Of a stretch of DNA of 64,000 nt, positions 24,221-32,005 are shown one piece after another. The DNA lies in the NCBI GenBank assembly GCA_023421955.1, contig JAEZSE010000036.1, positions 1-64,000 on the forward strand, given 5' to 3'. Both the position numbers and the translations under genes were made by a program. Origin of the DNA: Bacillota bacterium. Its GTDB lineage: Bacteria; Bacillota; Clostridia; Christensenellales; UMGS416. The stretch's first letter is position 1. Each line of letters starts with the position of its first letter. The notes under the pieces were generated by a model that had not been told where the DNA came from, searched no databases, and saw only the letters and a program-made list of their open reading frames with translations.

Positions 24221-25339
24221 ATGCTTTATCGCGCATTCCCCCGCACCGGCACGCCTGTCAGCGCCGTCAGCCTGGGCGCCGAACACCTGCTGCAGGTGGA
24301 CAAACCCACCTGCATTGACGTGGTGAGTGCCGCCATTGATCATGGGATGAACTATGTGGATCTGTTTATGAGCGAGCCATGGGTCCGCGAGTGGATCGGC
24401 GAGGCCCTCAAGGGCCGGCGGGACAAGATGATGGTGGCTGGCCATCTGGGCTGCACCCAGAAAGATGGCCAGTATTTCCGCACCCGCGACCTCAAGATGA
24501 GCCGGCAGTACTTCGACGAGCTGCTGGAAAAACTGGGCACCGACTACATTGACGTGATGATGCTGCACTTTATTGACGACCAGGAGGATATGAAGGCCAG
24601 CCTTGATCCCGACGGCTTCCTCGGGTTGGCGCAAGAGTATTTGCAGGCGGGCAAGGCCCGCATGCTGGGCTTCTCCAGCCATGTGCCCAATGTGGCCGCG
24701 CCGATGGTGGCCACGGGCCTGTTTGACGCCGTGATGTTCAGCGTGTGCCCGGCGATGGACTTGCTGCCCCCGGATAACGTCATTGATGAGCTGTTCAAGT
24801 GGGAGCTCTATGAGCGCCGGGAGTCGCGACTATCACCGGAGCGGATGGCGTTCTACCGACAGTGCGAGGCCGCCAAGACCGGCATCGTGGTGATGAAGGG
24901 CTACGGCGCCGGCATGCTCCTGAAGCAGCCGGGCATGACGCCGGCCAAGGCCATCCATTATGCGCTCACCCGGCCCGGCGTGGTCACAATGGCCGCCGGC
25001 TGCCGCAGCGTGGCCGAGGTGGAGGCTGCAGCCGCCTATTTTGATGCCACAGACGAGGAGAAGGACTACACCGCTTTTGTGTCCGGCTCCCATTGGAACA
25101 GCGACGGTGTGTGCATGTATTGCAACCACTGCCTGCCCTGCCCGCAAAGCATCGACATTGCCGCCGTGACGAAGCTTTTGCACCGCGCCGCGGAAGGCGA
25201 CCAGAGCGCCAAAGCCGTGTATGCTGCTCTTGCCCACAATGGTGGCGAGTGCGTCAGCTGCGGAGACTGCGCCGAACGCTGCCCCTTTGGTGTGGATAGC
25301 ATGGGCAACATGGGAAAAGCTCATCGCTTGATGGGTTGA
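24221..25339 (+). CDS. Aldo/keto reductase-like protein with C-terminal 2x[4Fe-4S] ferredoxin part
   Basis: A 372-residue protein with an AKR TIM barrel (residues ~1-270) and a C-terminal segment with CMYCNHCLPCPQ and CVSCGDCAERCPF for iron-sulfur clusters. Of the canonical AKR tetrad, Asp47 and His116 (MMLHFID) are kept, but the position expected for Tyr is Glu52 and the one for Lys is His75 (MVAGHLG). So classical NADPH-dependent carbonyl reduction is doubtful; electron transfer or radical-type chemistry through the clusters is possible. The start at 24221 follows GAGGTG with a 6-base gap. A terminator follows directly. Confidence 0.87.
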   Translation: MLYRAFPRTGTPVSAVSLGAEHLLQVDKPTCIDVVSAAIDHGMNYVDLFMSEPWVREWIGEALKGRRDKMMVAGHLGCTQKDGQYFRTRDLKMSRQYFDELLEKLGTDYIDVMMLHFIDDQEDMKASLDPDGFLGLAQEYLQAGKARMLGFSSHVPNVAAPMVATGLFDAVMFSVCPAMDLLPPDNVIDELFKWELYERRESRLSPERMAFYRQCEAAKTGIVVMKGYGAGMLLKQPGMTPAKAIHYALTRPGVVTMAAGCRSVAEVEAAAAYFDATDEEKDYTAFVSGSHWNSDGVCMYCNHCLPCPQSIDIAAVTKLLHRAAEGDQSAKAVYAALAHNGGECVSCGDCAERCPFGVDSMGNMGKAHRLMG

Positions 25340-25355
25340 AAACGATAAAAAGATC

Positions 25356-25381
25356 GGCGTCACCGGTTGGTGACGCCTTTT
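25356..25381 (+). terminator. Terminator after the AKR-like gene
   Basis: GGCGTCACC, GGTT loop, GGTGACGCC, then four T. Confidence 0.93.
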
Positions 25382-25410
25382 GTTTACCCTATCCAATTAC
25401 CAGTTTTGGC

Positions 25411-25608
25411 GGGCCGGGACGGTGCCCCATGCGCTCGCTGTGCGATGCGCATCGGTAATTGCCCGCACATTTGCTACGCAAAAGTGCTACACAATTGCCG
25501 GGGTAATACCCGGCCTCTACTGGTGGGGGGTTGGGGGCAACGCCCCCTCATTCAAACTTAGCCCCCTCTCCCAATCCCATGGGAGAGGGGGTTGGGGGTG
25601 AGGGTGGG
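25411..25608. repeat. GC-rich intergenic repeat element (copy B, both modules)
   Basis: Module 1 (25411-25522) starts GGGCCGGGAC and ends GGCCTCTACTG; it matches 43624-43735 along its whole length. Module 2 (25530-25608) holds the hairpins GGGGGC-AAC-GCCCCC and CCCCCTCTCCC (25562-25572) / GGGAGAGGGGG (25581-25591) and ends GAGGGTG. It matches 20002-20076 and, inverted, the hairpin at 40385-40412. Confidence 0.85.
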
Positions 25609-25630
25609 CAGTGCAGTAACAGGGAGGATC

Positions 25631-25816
25631 TCAACCTTTCCTGTTCTGCCTGATCAAAAACCCGGAGCAGACCATGCTCCCCACGCAGAACGCCAGCAGC
25701 GTGACCTTGAAGAAGTCCCTGCTGAAAAAGGAGGGATTGAACTCATTGAGGATCACATAGGTGATCAAAAAGAGCGAGAGCGTGATGCACACATGCGGGA
25801 TCAGTTTCTTCAGCAT
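25631..25816 (-). CDS. Small membrane protein, unknown function
   Basis: A 61-residue protein with two hydrophobic segments (about residues 8-24 and 38-54) and a basic end, IRQNRKG. AGGAGG lies 7 bases before the ATG. It begins 11 bases after the stop of the upstream glycosidase-like gene and is probably in the same operon. No family is recognised. Confidence 0.65.
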   Translation of the reverse strand: MLKKLIPHVCITLSLFLITYVILNEFNPSFFSRDFFKVTLLAFCVGSMVCSGFLIRQNRKG

Positions 25817-25827
25817 TTACGGCCCTC

Positions 25828-26898
25828 CTAGTTGTCGCCGATATACAGGATCTCGGTGGTGGTTCTCCTGCCGCCATCCTGATGGTTGAGCATCTTACCC
25901 TGAAATATCATCTCGGAGGAGCGGCCTCCGTCCATATTATAAGCCACTGAGCACCCCAGCTCTTGCATCAATTGGGAGAGCTGGGTCATGGTGATGCCTT
26001 CTGAATAGGTTTTCTGCCTGCCACCCACCACCACGAAGCAATAGTGCCCCGGCTCGAAGTAACCCACGGCAGTTCTTGGGTTTTTGCCTGTGACCGTGGA
26101 GTTAAACTTTGTCATGGGCTGGCCGTCTTTGAGCAGCATCGGGCCGAACGTCCAAACCTGCCAGGCCCCTTCGGTCTTGATCTTGTTACTGTCATATTTA
26201 TCCGGCGAAAACGCTTCCATCGATCCGTCATTGCCCATAACCAGAATGTCGGAGGATGTCTTTTGGCTGCGATAACTCTTGCCATTGCGCACTACTGGGC
26301 CGGGGTTGTCCACACAATGGTCGCCGTTGATGGCCAGGATCGCGCCGTTGGCATCAGCCACCTTGTCAGCATACTCGCGGCCGCCCATCACATCGGTCTT
26401 TTTTCCAAAGGCGTTTCTGAAGTATTTGAGGTCGGCCACATAGATGTCTGCCACATAGCAGGTGGCGTCAAACTTCTTGATGGCCTGCACCGTGATGCTG
26501 ACATTGGCGCTCTGATAGGAGCTGTCGGTCTTGATGACCTCTCCTGTGGTGAATTTGTCCGCGAACTTGGCCCGCCAGTCGTTGGGGTCAATGGTCGGCG
26601 TGGGTGTGGGCTCCACAGTCAGGGTGGTATCGGCGGTGGCCGTGGTTTCACCTGCTGCTGTTGCAGTGATGAGAGGCGACGGTGTCGGCGGCGCAGCGGA
26701 TATGGTGGGCAGCGCCGAGGGTGTGGGCAGGTCTTCGGGCAGCTCCTCTACTGGGATCATGTAGTTGGTGATGTAAAACACACCAAGAAGCACTGCCGCC
26801 GCCAGCACATCGATGGCAATAAAAAGCGCCGCCGGTTTCCGGCGCCGGCTGGATCCGTGCATGTGGTTTGCTGTGTTTGTTTGATTGCGTCTTTGCAT
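25828..26898 (-). CDS. Membrane-anchored phosphodiester glycosidase (NAGPA/DUF2233-like) protein
   Basis: A 356-residue protein with a basic N-terminus, one membrane span (about residues 22-42), a Pro/Thr-rich linker to about 105, and a C-terminal exopolysaccharide/NAGPA-type domain. Characteristic strings are AILAINGDHC, GPMLLKDG, NPRTAVGYFEPGHYCFVVVGGR and the late YNMDGGRSSEM. The family cleaves sugar-phosphodiester bonds, such as GlcNAc-1-P capping groups on cell-surface polymers, outside the membrane. The ATG at 26898 is taken because GGATGGG precedes it; an in-frame ATG at 26919 would be almost leaderless. Confidence 0.83.
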   Translation of the reverse strand: MQRRNQTNTANHMHGSSRRRKPAALFIAIDVLAAAVLLGVFYITNYMIPVEELPEDLPTPSALPTISAAPPTPSPLITATAAGETTATADTTLTVEPTPTPTIDPNDWRAKFADKFTTGEVIKTDSSYQSANVSITVQAIKKFDATCYVADIYVADLKYFRNAFGKKTDVMGGREYADKVADANGAILAINGDHCVDNPGPVVRNGKSYRSQKTSSDILVMGNDGSMEAFSPDKYDSNKIKTEGAWQVWTFGPMLLKDGQPMTKFNSTVTGKNPRTAVGYFEPGHYCFVVVGGRQKTYSEGITMTQLSQLMQELGCSVAYNMDGGRSSEMIFQGKMLNHQDGGRRTTTEILYIGDN

Positions 26899-26931
26899 TC
26901 TATTCCCATCCGTTGTCATGATAATGCCGCT

Positions 26932-26960
26932 AGTATATCTTCCGAGGGGCTTGTTTGTAA
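26932..26960 (-). promoter_or_regulatory. Promoter of the glycosidase-like operon
   Basis: Minus strand: TTACAA (26955-26960), 17-base spacer, TATACT (26932-26937). Confidence 0.6.
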
Positions 26961-26996
26961 ATGGGGCTAGATGCACTTTGTTCGGGCATGCCCGGA

Positions 26997-27025
26997 TTGC
27001 TTCTGCATATTTGTGGGGGTATACT
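26997..27025 (+). promoter_or_regulatory. Promoter of the dipeptidase gene
   Basis: TTGCTT (26997-27002), 17-base spacer, TATACT (27020-27025); it is arranged back-to-back with the promoter of the glycosidase-like operon. Confidence 0.65.
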
Positions 27026-27054
27026 ATACCAAACTGACCGGAAAGGACTCCGAG

Positions 27055-28422
27055 ATGAATATGCAAATGGATCAAAAAATTACCGCGTTTCTCAATGCCA
27101 ACCGCGATCCTATTTTTGCTGATGTGGACCGCCTGCTGCGCCATGACAGCGTGACCGGGGAGCCCAAGCCCGGCGCGCCCTTTGGGCAGGAAATCAAGGA
27201 TACCATTGACGAGATGCTGGCCATATGCGCCGCCCATGGCCTGAAGACCCGCAACATCGACGGCATGATCGGCGAGGCTGTGTGGGGCGACGGGGAGCAG
27301 AGCCTGGGTGTGATCACCCACATGGACATTGTGCCGGTGGGCAGCGGCTGGACCAAACCGGCGCTCCAGCTTACGGTGGAAGACGGCATGATGTTTGGCC
27401 GCGGTGTCACCGATGACAAGGGCCCGGCGGTCGCCTCGCTGTGGGCGCTTCTGGCTGCTTTGCATGCCGGGGCTGTGATCAACAAGCGCATTGTTTTCCT
27501 GTTTGGCGGCGATGAGGAAACCAGCATGCGCTGCGCCAAGCGCTATCTGGAAACGGAGCAGGCTCCGGACATGTCCTTCTCGCCGGACGCCAGCTTCCCT
27601 GGCATCTTCTGTGAAAAAACAATCAGCAGCGGCGCCCTTTCGGTGGCGGTTCCCGCCGGTTCCTCGCTGAAGGAGATTTCCGGCGGCACCCGCACCAACG
27701 TGGTGCCCGGCGAGGCCTCGGCCCTGTTGTCCGTCAAGCCTGATGGCCCTCATCCTGATGGAATTACCGTGCTGCCGGAGGACGATGGCTGGCTGATCAA
27801 GGCAGCAGGAACCCCGGCTCATGCAATGGTCCCGGAGAAGGGCGACAACGCCATCGTCAAACTGCTGGGAGCGTTAATCACTCTTCTGCCGGCGGGAGAC
27901 CCGGCTGTCCCAGGTGTGTCCGCGTTGCACCGCCTTTGCGCCGCCATCGACGGCAGCGGCTTCGGCATTGCCTGCCGCGACGACGTTTCCGGCGCGCTCA
28001 CGTTCAACCTTGGGGTCATCCGGCTGGCAGGCGGCTCATTGGAGGCGCGGTTTGACATCCGCCACCCGGTCTATGTGGATGCCGAAGCAAACATTCTCAG
28101 AACGTTGCCCGCTGCAGCGGCGGCGCAGGGCGTCACCGCGTCCGGCATCGCGATCAGCCCCGGATTCTGCATTCCCAAGGACCATGTGCTTTGCAAGACA
28201 CTGACCGGCGTCTACAACCAGATCAACGGCACCAACGACGATCCTGAGGCCATCGGCGGCGGCACCTACGCCCGCAAGCTCCCCAACGCCATGGCGTTCG
28301 GCATGCTGTTCCCCGATGATCCTGAAACTGCCCACATGGCAGACGAACGAATCAGTGTGGAAAGCTTTATGAAGGCCGCGCGCATCTTCGCCAACGCTAT
28401 CGCGGAGCTGGGCCAGGCGTGA
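27055..28422 (+). CDS. PepV-type M20 dipeptidase
   Basis: A 455-residue protein of M20 family, PepV subgroup, at the usual length. Zinc and catalytic residues are visible: His89 and Asp91 (THMDIVP), the Asp pair 120-121 (TDDKGP), Glu154-Glu155 (GGDEETS), Asp in FSPDASFPG and the terminal His in TAHMADE. It hydrolyses dipeptides in the cytoplasm, completing peptide use; the M29 aminopeptidase nearby fits the same theme. The ATG at 27055 is chosen because the family starts just before MDQKITAFL. Confidence 0.9.
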   Translation: MNMQMDQKITAFLNANRDPIFADVDRLLRHDSVTGEPKPGAPFGQEIKDTIDEMLAICAAHGLKTRNIDGMIGEAVWGDGEQSLGVITHMDIVPVGSGWTKPALQLTVEDGMMFGRGVTDDKGPAVASLWALLAALHAGAVINKRIVFLFGGDEETSMRCAKRYLETEQAPDMSFSPDASFPGIFCEKTISSGALSVAVPAGSSLKEISGGTRTNVVPGEASALLSVKPDGPHPDGITVLPEDDGWLIKAAGTPAHAMVPEKGDNAIVKLLGALITLLPAGDPAVPGVSALHRLCAAIDGSGFGIACRDDVSGALTFNLGVIRLAGGSLEARFDIRHPVYVDAEANILRTLPAAAAAQGVTASGIAISPGFCIPKDHVLCKTLTGVYNQINGTNDDPEAIGGGTYARKLPNAMAFGMLFPDDPETAHMADERISVESFMKAARIFANAIAELGQA

Positions 28423-28527
28423 TCGCATTTGGTGATATTCTCCATGCGATGCATGGAACTTTGCCGATCCGTGCAGCGTCTGAGAATTTGCGGCATCACG
28501 CTGCAGCATTTGATGAATGGCTGATGG

Positions 28528-28556
28528 TTGTGATGGATATGGTTATGATATAGTAT
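28528..28556 (+). promoter_or_regulatory. Promoter of the coiled-coil envelope protein
   Basis: TTGTGA (28528-28533), 17-base spacer, TAGTAT (28551-28556). Confidence 0.5.
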
Positions 28557-28613
28557 ATAAAATGTTTGAGATTGAATTGCCGCCGCGCAATTGATTTTGG
28601 AGGCTTGAGTCGT

Positions 28614-30212
28614 ATGCAGGAACATGAGCAAACAATGGAACTGAAACAGGCATCAAAGAAAAATCCGATTGCAGTAATCGCGACAGTGATAGTTACAGTG
28701 GTATTATTGTTGGCCGCAGTGTATGTTGCCCACAGTATTATTGACAGGAGCTACCAGACCTATCTGGGCCAATTGAAGGGCTTGGTTGCCGAACAGGCGG
28801 CCAAGTTTGAGCAGGGTGACCCACAGGCCGATTACAACGGGCAATACCGCCTCTATTTGGCGGTGGATGCCGAGCTTGCCAATCTGTCTGACATCCTGGC
28901 AAAGCTCAATGATAGGTACCCGGTTTTGCTAACCAAATCCGATGAGAAAAGTGTCGGCCTTGTTGATTTAAAGGCGCGTATGGAGGCGATCAAGCCCGCA
29001 CTAGCCGCCTTCAAGGAAGCGGCAGATCAAGACGAGGTAATCGCCAGTGAGCTATCCGCCAAGCTGGGCCAGGCAGTGACCTCCGCAGAATACTCTGATT
29101 TGCTGGCACGTAATACTGCTGCAGCTGCCAAGCTTGCCGGTGCCACCTTCACCGGTGCGCTGGAGAATAACCGTGCTGCTTTGGCAGATCGCTTTGCCAA
29201 GCGGGGCACAGCGCTGGAATATCTGGTGAAGGATGCTGAAATTTCTGAACGGTTCGCAGCCGTGATGGCTGATACCTCCACTGCACCAGATGATGTTATG
29301 ACCACCGTTAACGGCTTGATCACTGAAAATGAAGCGCTGGCAGCCAGCGTGGAGCAAGCCAATCTGCCCGCCTTTGGGGCCGGCGGAGAAGCTGTCGCTC
29401 AGGCTGTGACTGCGCGGCAGGCTGGGCTTGTCGGCTGCGCGGCCTATTTGGAGCAGATCAAGGGCGTGATTGCCGAGGTCGGCACATTCAATCAAAAGCT
29501 GGAGCAGGGCCGGGGGCAGGGCACCAAGTTCACCCAGCGCCTGGCCGCCTGGATGGCATGGGTCAAGGAGCTGAACATACTGAAAGCCAAGCTGAACACC
29601 ATCAACGGCGATCCCAAATATGCAGCGTTGCCGGGCAAGCGCTCGCTGGAGATGATGGGCCTTTCTGAGACCGGCCTTACGCTTTCAAGCTACGCGCCGG
29701 CATTGACCGCTGTCAACAGCTCCATGGCCAGCTCGGCGGCCATTGAAAAAGAGATTGCAGCAATGCTGAAATCCAAAGCCAGGATGCAGGACAAGGTTAC
29801 TACATCCTCCCGACTGCTGGAGCGTAATGAGTCGCTGCTCGGCAAGATCAATGTGGAACTGCCCGAAGACCTGGCCGAGGGGCTTGCCAATTTCACCGCC
29901 GCCTGCAAGGAGCGAAATGTATTCCTGACGGAATATGTGGCATATGTCAAGGACCAGGCTGTGGCAGAGGGCCAGGCAGCCAACCGCAGGCAGTATCTGA
30001 ACAAATACAGCCAATACAGGAATCTGGCGCTGACCTATCCTGAGGGCAGCAGCGACCGCACCTTCTATCAGAACCTAGCCGACGACCAGAGCAAGTTTGC
30101 CGCCCAGGCGCTGGCTGCATACAATGCGGCGTTGAAATCAGCCAAGGTGCACAAGGCAGCCTACGAGGCGTCCCGCAAGAAGTATGTGCCGATGCTGGAC
30201 AAGGTGGATTGA
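28614..30212 (+). CDS. Membrane-anchored, largely helical extracytoplasmic protein, unknown function
   Basis: A 532-residue protein with a short charged N-terminus, one membrane span (about residues 20-40) and an outside part that is almost entirely alpha-helical. It is rich in Ala, Leu, Glu and Lys, with several predicted coiled coils, and no catalytic motif or cysteine cluster is seen. GGAGG lies 9 bases before the ATG. The shape recalls methyl-accepting or TolA-like stalks, but no known domain is recognised. It is a single gene ended by a strong terminator. Confidence 0.72.
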   Translation: MQEHEQTMELKQASKKNPIAVIATVIVTVVLLLAAVYVAHSIIDRSYQTYLGQLKGLVAEQAAKFEQGDPQADYNGQYRLYLAVDAELANLSDILAKLNDRYPVLLTKSDEKSVGLVDLKARMEAIKPALAAFKEAADQDEVIASELSAKLGQAVTSAEYSDLLARNTAAAAKLAGATFTGALENNRAALADRFAKRGTALEYLVKDAEISERFAAVMADTSTAPDDVMTTVNGLITENEALAASVEQANLPAFGAGGEAVAQAVTARQAGLVGCAAYLEQIKGVIAEVGTFNQKLEQGRGQGTKFTQRLAAWMAWVKELNILKAKLNTINGDPKYAALPGKRSLEMMGLSETGLTLSSYAPALTAVNSSMASSAAIEKEIAAMLKSKARMQDKVTTSSRLLERNESLLGKINVELPEDLAEGLANFTAACKERNVFLTEYVAYVKDQAVAEGQAANRRQYLNKYSQYRNLALTYPEGSSDRTFYQNLADDQSKFAAQALAAYNAALKSAKVHKAAYEASRKKYVPMLDKVD

Positions 30213-30240
30213 GTCACACATTCATACGACAGATGCCAAA

Positions 30241-30273
30241 CCCACCCATCGAATTACTGATGGGTGGGCTTTT
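30241..30273 (+). terminator. Terminator after the coiled-coil envelope protein
   Basis: CCCACCCATC / GATGGGTGGG around an 8-base loop, then CTTTTTG. Confidence 0.93.
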
Positions 30274-30326
30274 TGTTTTTCCAGTTGTATCATTGGGCAT
30301 ACCAGGCGGAGAATGTTTGTTATTCT

Positions 30327-30356
30327 TTGGGACGCAAAGATGTGGTAGAATATAAT
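30327..30356 (+). promoter_or_regulatory. Promoter of a lipoprotein gene
   Basis: TTGGGA (30327-30332), 18-base spacer, TATAAT (30351-30356). Confidence 0.55.
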
Positions 30357-30397
30357 CGCAAAAGAACACAGACGGGCGGCGGAAGGGTGAATCAACA

Positions 30398-30970
30398 ATG
30401 AAAATTGTGATCTCTTTCATTCTTTGCCTGGCGGCAATATGCTGTTTATCAGGGTGTGGAATTCTCCCGGCCAACTCTGTGACCGCCAGCCCCGATCAAA
30501 CAATTGGGCAAGCGGATTGGCCTGCAGATCCACGTTATCATGCCCAGGTTGGCGATGTGGTAGTGACCTCCGGTGGTGTATCATGCAAGCCAGTGGCTAA
30601 TTTTTTGAACGCATCAACGTATAGTGGCGGTGGGTGGCTTTGCGCCGACGGCAGAAGTTTGATGTATGGAAACGAGGAAGAGTTGGAAGAACTCGAAAAA
30701 ACTCTGCCGTCAATCAAATACAGTGGTGAAATCACAGTTGATATCTCAGGCGGCAATGGGCATCTTGCTAGTTTTTATATTTATGATAAAGACCATCAAA
30801 GCATAGGGGATGGACGCATTCGTCCAAAGGATGATAAAACGGTGGTTTTACCTGAGGATGATCGGATTTGCTATGTGAGCATCAGAATTGGCTGGGCCGC
30901 AGAGCTGCCCCCTCCTGGTCAGGACGAAAGGGAGGGAACTGGATACGAGTATCTGTTTATTGTAGAATAG
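30398..30970 (+). CDS. Lipoprotein, unknown function
   Basis: A 190-residue protein with a lipoprotein signal (lipobox CLSGC, Cys20). The mature part is beta-rich and acidic (GDVVVTSGGVSCKPV, GEITVDISGGNGHLASFYIY) without a recognised family. GGAAGGGTG precedes the ATG. It is monocistronic. Confidence 0.72.
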   Translation: MKIVISFILCLAAICCLSGCGILPANSVTASPDQTIGQADWPADPRYHAQVGDVVVTSGGVSCKPVANFLNASTYSGGGWLCADGRSLMYGNEEELEELEKTLPSIKYSGEITVDISGGNGHLASFYIYDKDHQSIGDGRIRPKDDKTVVLPEDDRICYVSIRIGWAAELPPPGQDEREGTGYEYLFIVE

Positions 30971-31003
30971 GTATGATCACGAAATCTGCAGTGGACAGAC
31001 CGT

Positions 31004-31450
31004 TTACTTCCCCTTCTCTACCAACCTCCTATAATTCTCCATCAGCTTGATAAACTCCTCAGCATGCCCGCCCATATCCGGGTGCAGCTTGAGCGCCAGC
31101 TTGCGGAACTTGCTTTTGACCTGCTCGGTATCGGCATCGGGCGGCAGCCCGAACCGGCCAAGCAGCTCCGGATCAAACAGCCCTTCGTAGAGAATCCCAT
31201 TATCCTGGTAAATGCGGTAATAGACGGCAAAGAAATACTCATCGAGCGACGCCCGATATTGCTCCCGGTCCATCGCAAGCAGCAATTCCAGGGGGTAGCG
31301 AGCCTTTCCGCGCCCGCGCTCGTTCAGGTCAAAGAAAGTATCCCACACAGAATCCTTGCCGGCGGGCAGGGAATTGGATCCGAAGCGCAGGCGGGCTTCC
31401 AGCTTTTTGAGCCCGCGGAGCTTTCGTTTGATGTCGTCGGCGCTTTGCAT
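31004..31450 (-). CDS. J-domain protein with a C-terminal J domain
   Basis: A 148-residue protein. The J domain is at the very C-terminus (about residues 95-145): FGLPPDADTEQVKSKFRKLALKLHPDMGG, with the HPD tripeptide that stimulates DnaK ATPase. The N-terminal ~90 residues are of unknown type. There is no Gly/Phe linker or zinc domain, so it is a specialised co-chaperone rather than DnaJ. The ATG at 31450 is set by GGAGGAA; an upstream in-frame ATG (31480) lacks an RBS. It follows the DUF3795 gene by 30 bases on the same strand. Confidence 0.82.
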   Translation of the reverse strand: MQSADDIKRKLRGLKKLEARLRFGSNSLPAGKDSVWDTFFDLNERGRGKARYPLELLLAMDREQYRASLDEYFFAVYYRIYQDNGILYEGLFDPELLGRFGLPPDADTEQVKSKFRKLALKLHPDMGGHAEEFIKLMENYRRLVEKGK

Positions 31451-31480
31451 GGCTTCCTCCAAGACCGGTGCATGACTCAA

Positions 31481-31894
31481 CTACCGCCGATTCCAGCCAC
31501 AGGAAACGCATTGATCCCGGTGCATACAAAGCACCGCCCCGCAACTGGAGCAAGTCCATTGCGTCGTTTCCTCGGCAAGAAACACATTCATCCCGGCGTC
31601 ACCGATTTGCCGCAGGTTTGCTTGCAGATCTATACCATACTTTTCGATGTAGTGCTGATACAGTCGCCGGAGTCTGGCGCATGGAAATCTGGCACATTCA
31701 TGGCATCGGGTGAATTGCGACTTTTCATGCTCTGCACAGAATTTTATGGAGCATTTGCTGCAATGCCCCAGTTTCGGGCCTTCCGGTAAGCAGCCAGCAC
31801 AGCGATTCCTTGTGCGCATACGGGCATAACACAGTGCGCAATTTACGCCGCATGGAGCGATCATCTCTGGAGTCATGATGTCATTCATTGCCAT
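31481..31894 (-). CDS. DUF3795-type cysteine-rich protein
   Basis: A ~137-residue protein with a cysteine pattern typical of DUF3795: MIAPCGVNCALCYAR, CAGCLPEG, CSKCSIKFC, CHECARFPC, plus an extra zinc-ribbon end with CSSC and CVSC. It probably binds zinc or iron; function unknown. The start is uncertain: 31894 is chosen because GGGGGGA lies about 9 bases upstream; 31888, 31876 and 31924 are also in frame. A promoter TTGTAT-17-TATGAT can be read on the minus strand just upstream. Confidence 0.75.
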   Translation of the reverse strand: MAMNDIMTPEMIAPCGVNCALCYARMRTRNRCAGCLPEGPKLGHCSKCSIKFCAEHEKSQFTRCHECARFPCARLRRLYQHYIEKYGIDLQANLRQIGDAGMNVFLAEETTQWTCSSCGAVLCMHRDQCVSCGWNRR

Positions 31895-32005
31895 CCGCCA
31901 GCGTCCCCCCGGCATGAGTTCCATGGCTTCATCATACACAGGATTCCATGGCAATACAACCAAGCGTTTGCTATACTGATTCCAGATCCACCATTGGAGG
32001 CGCGA

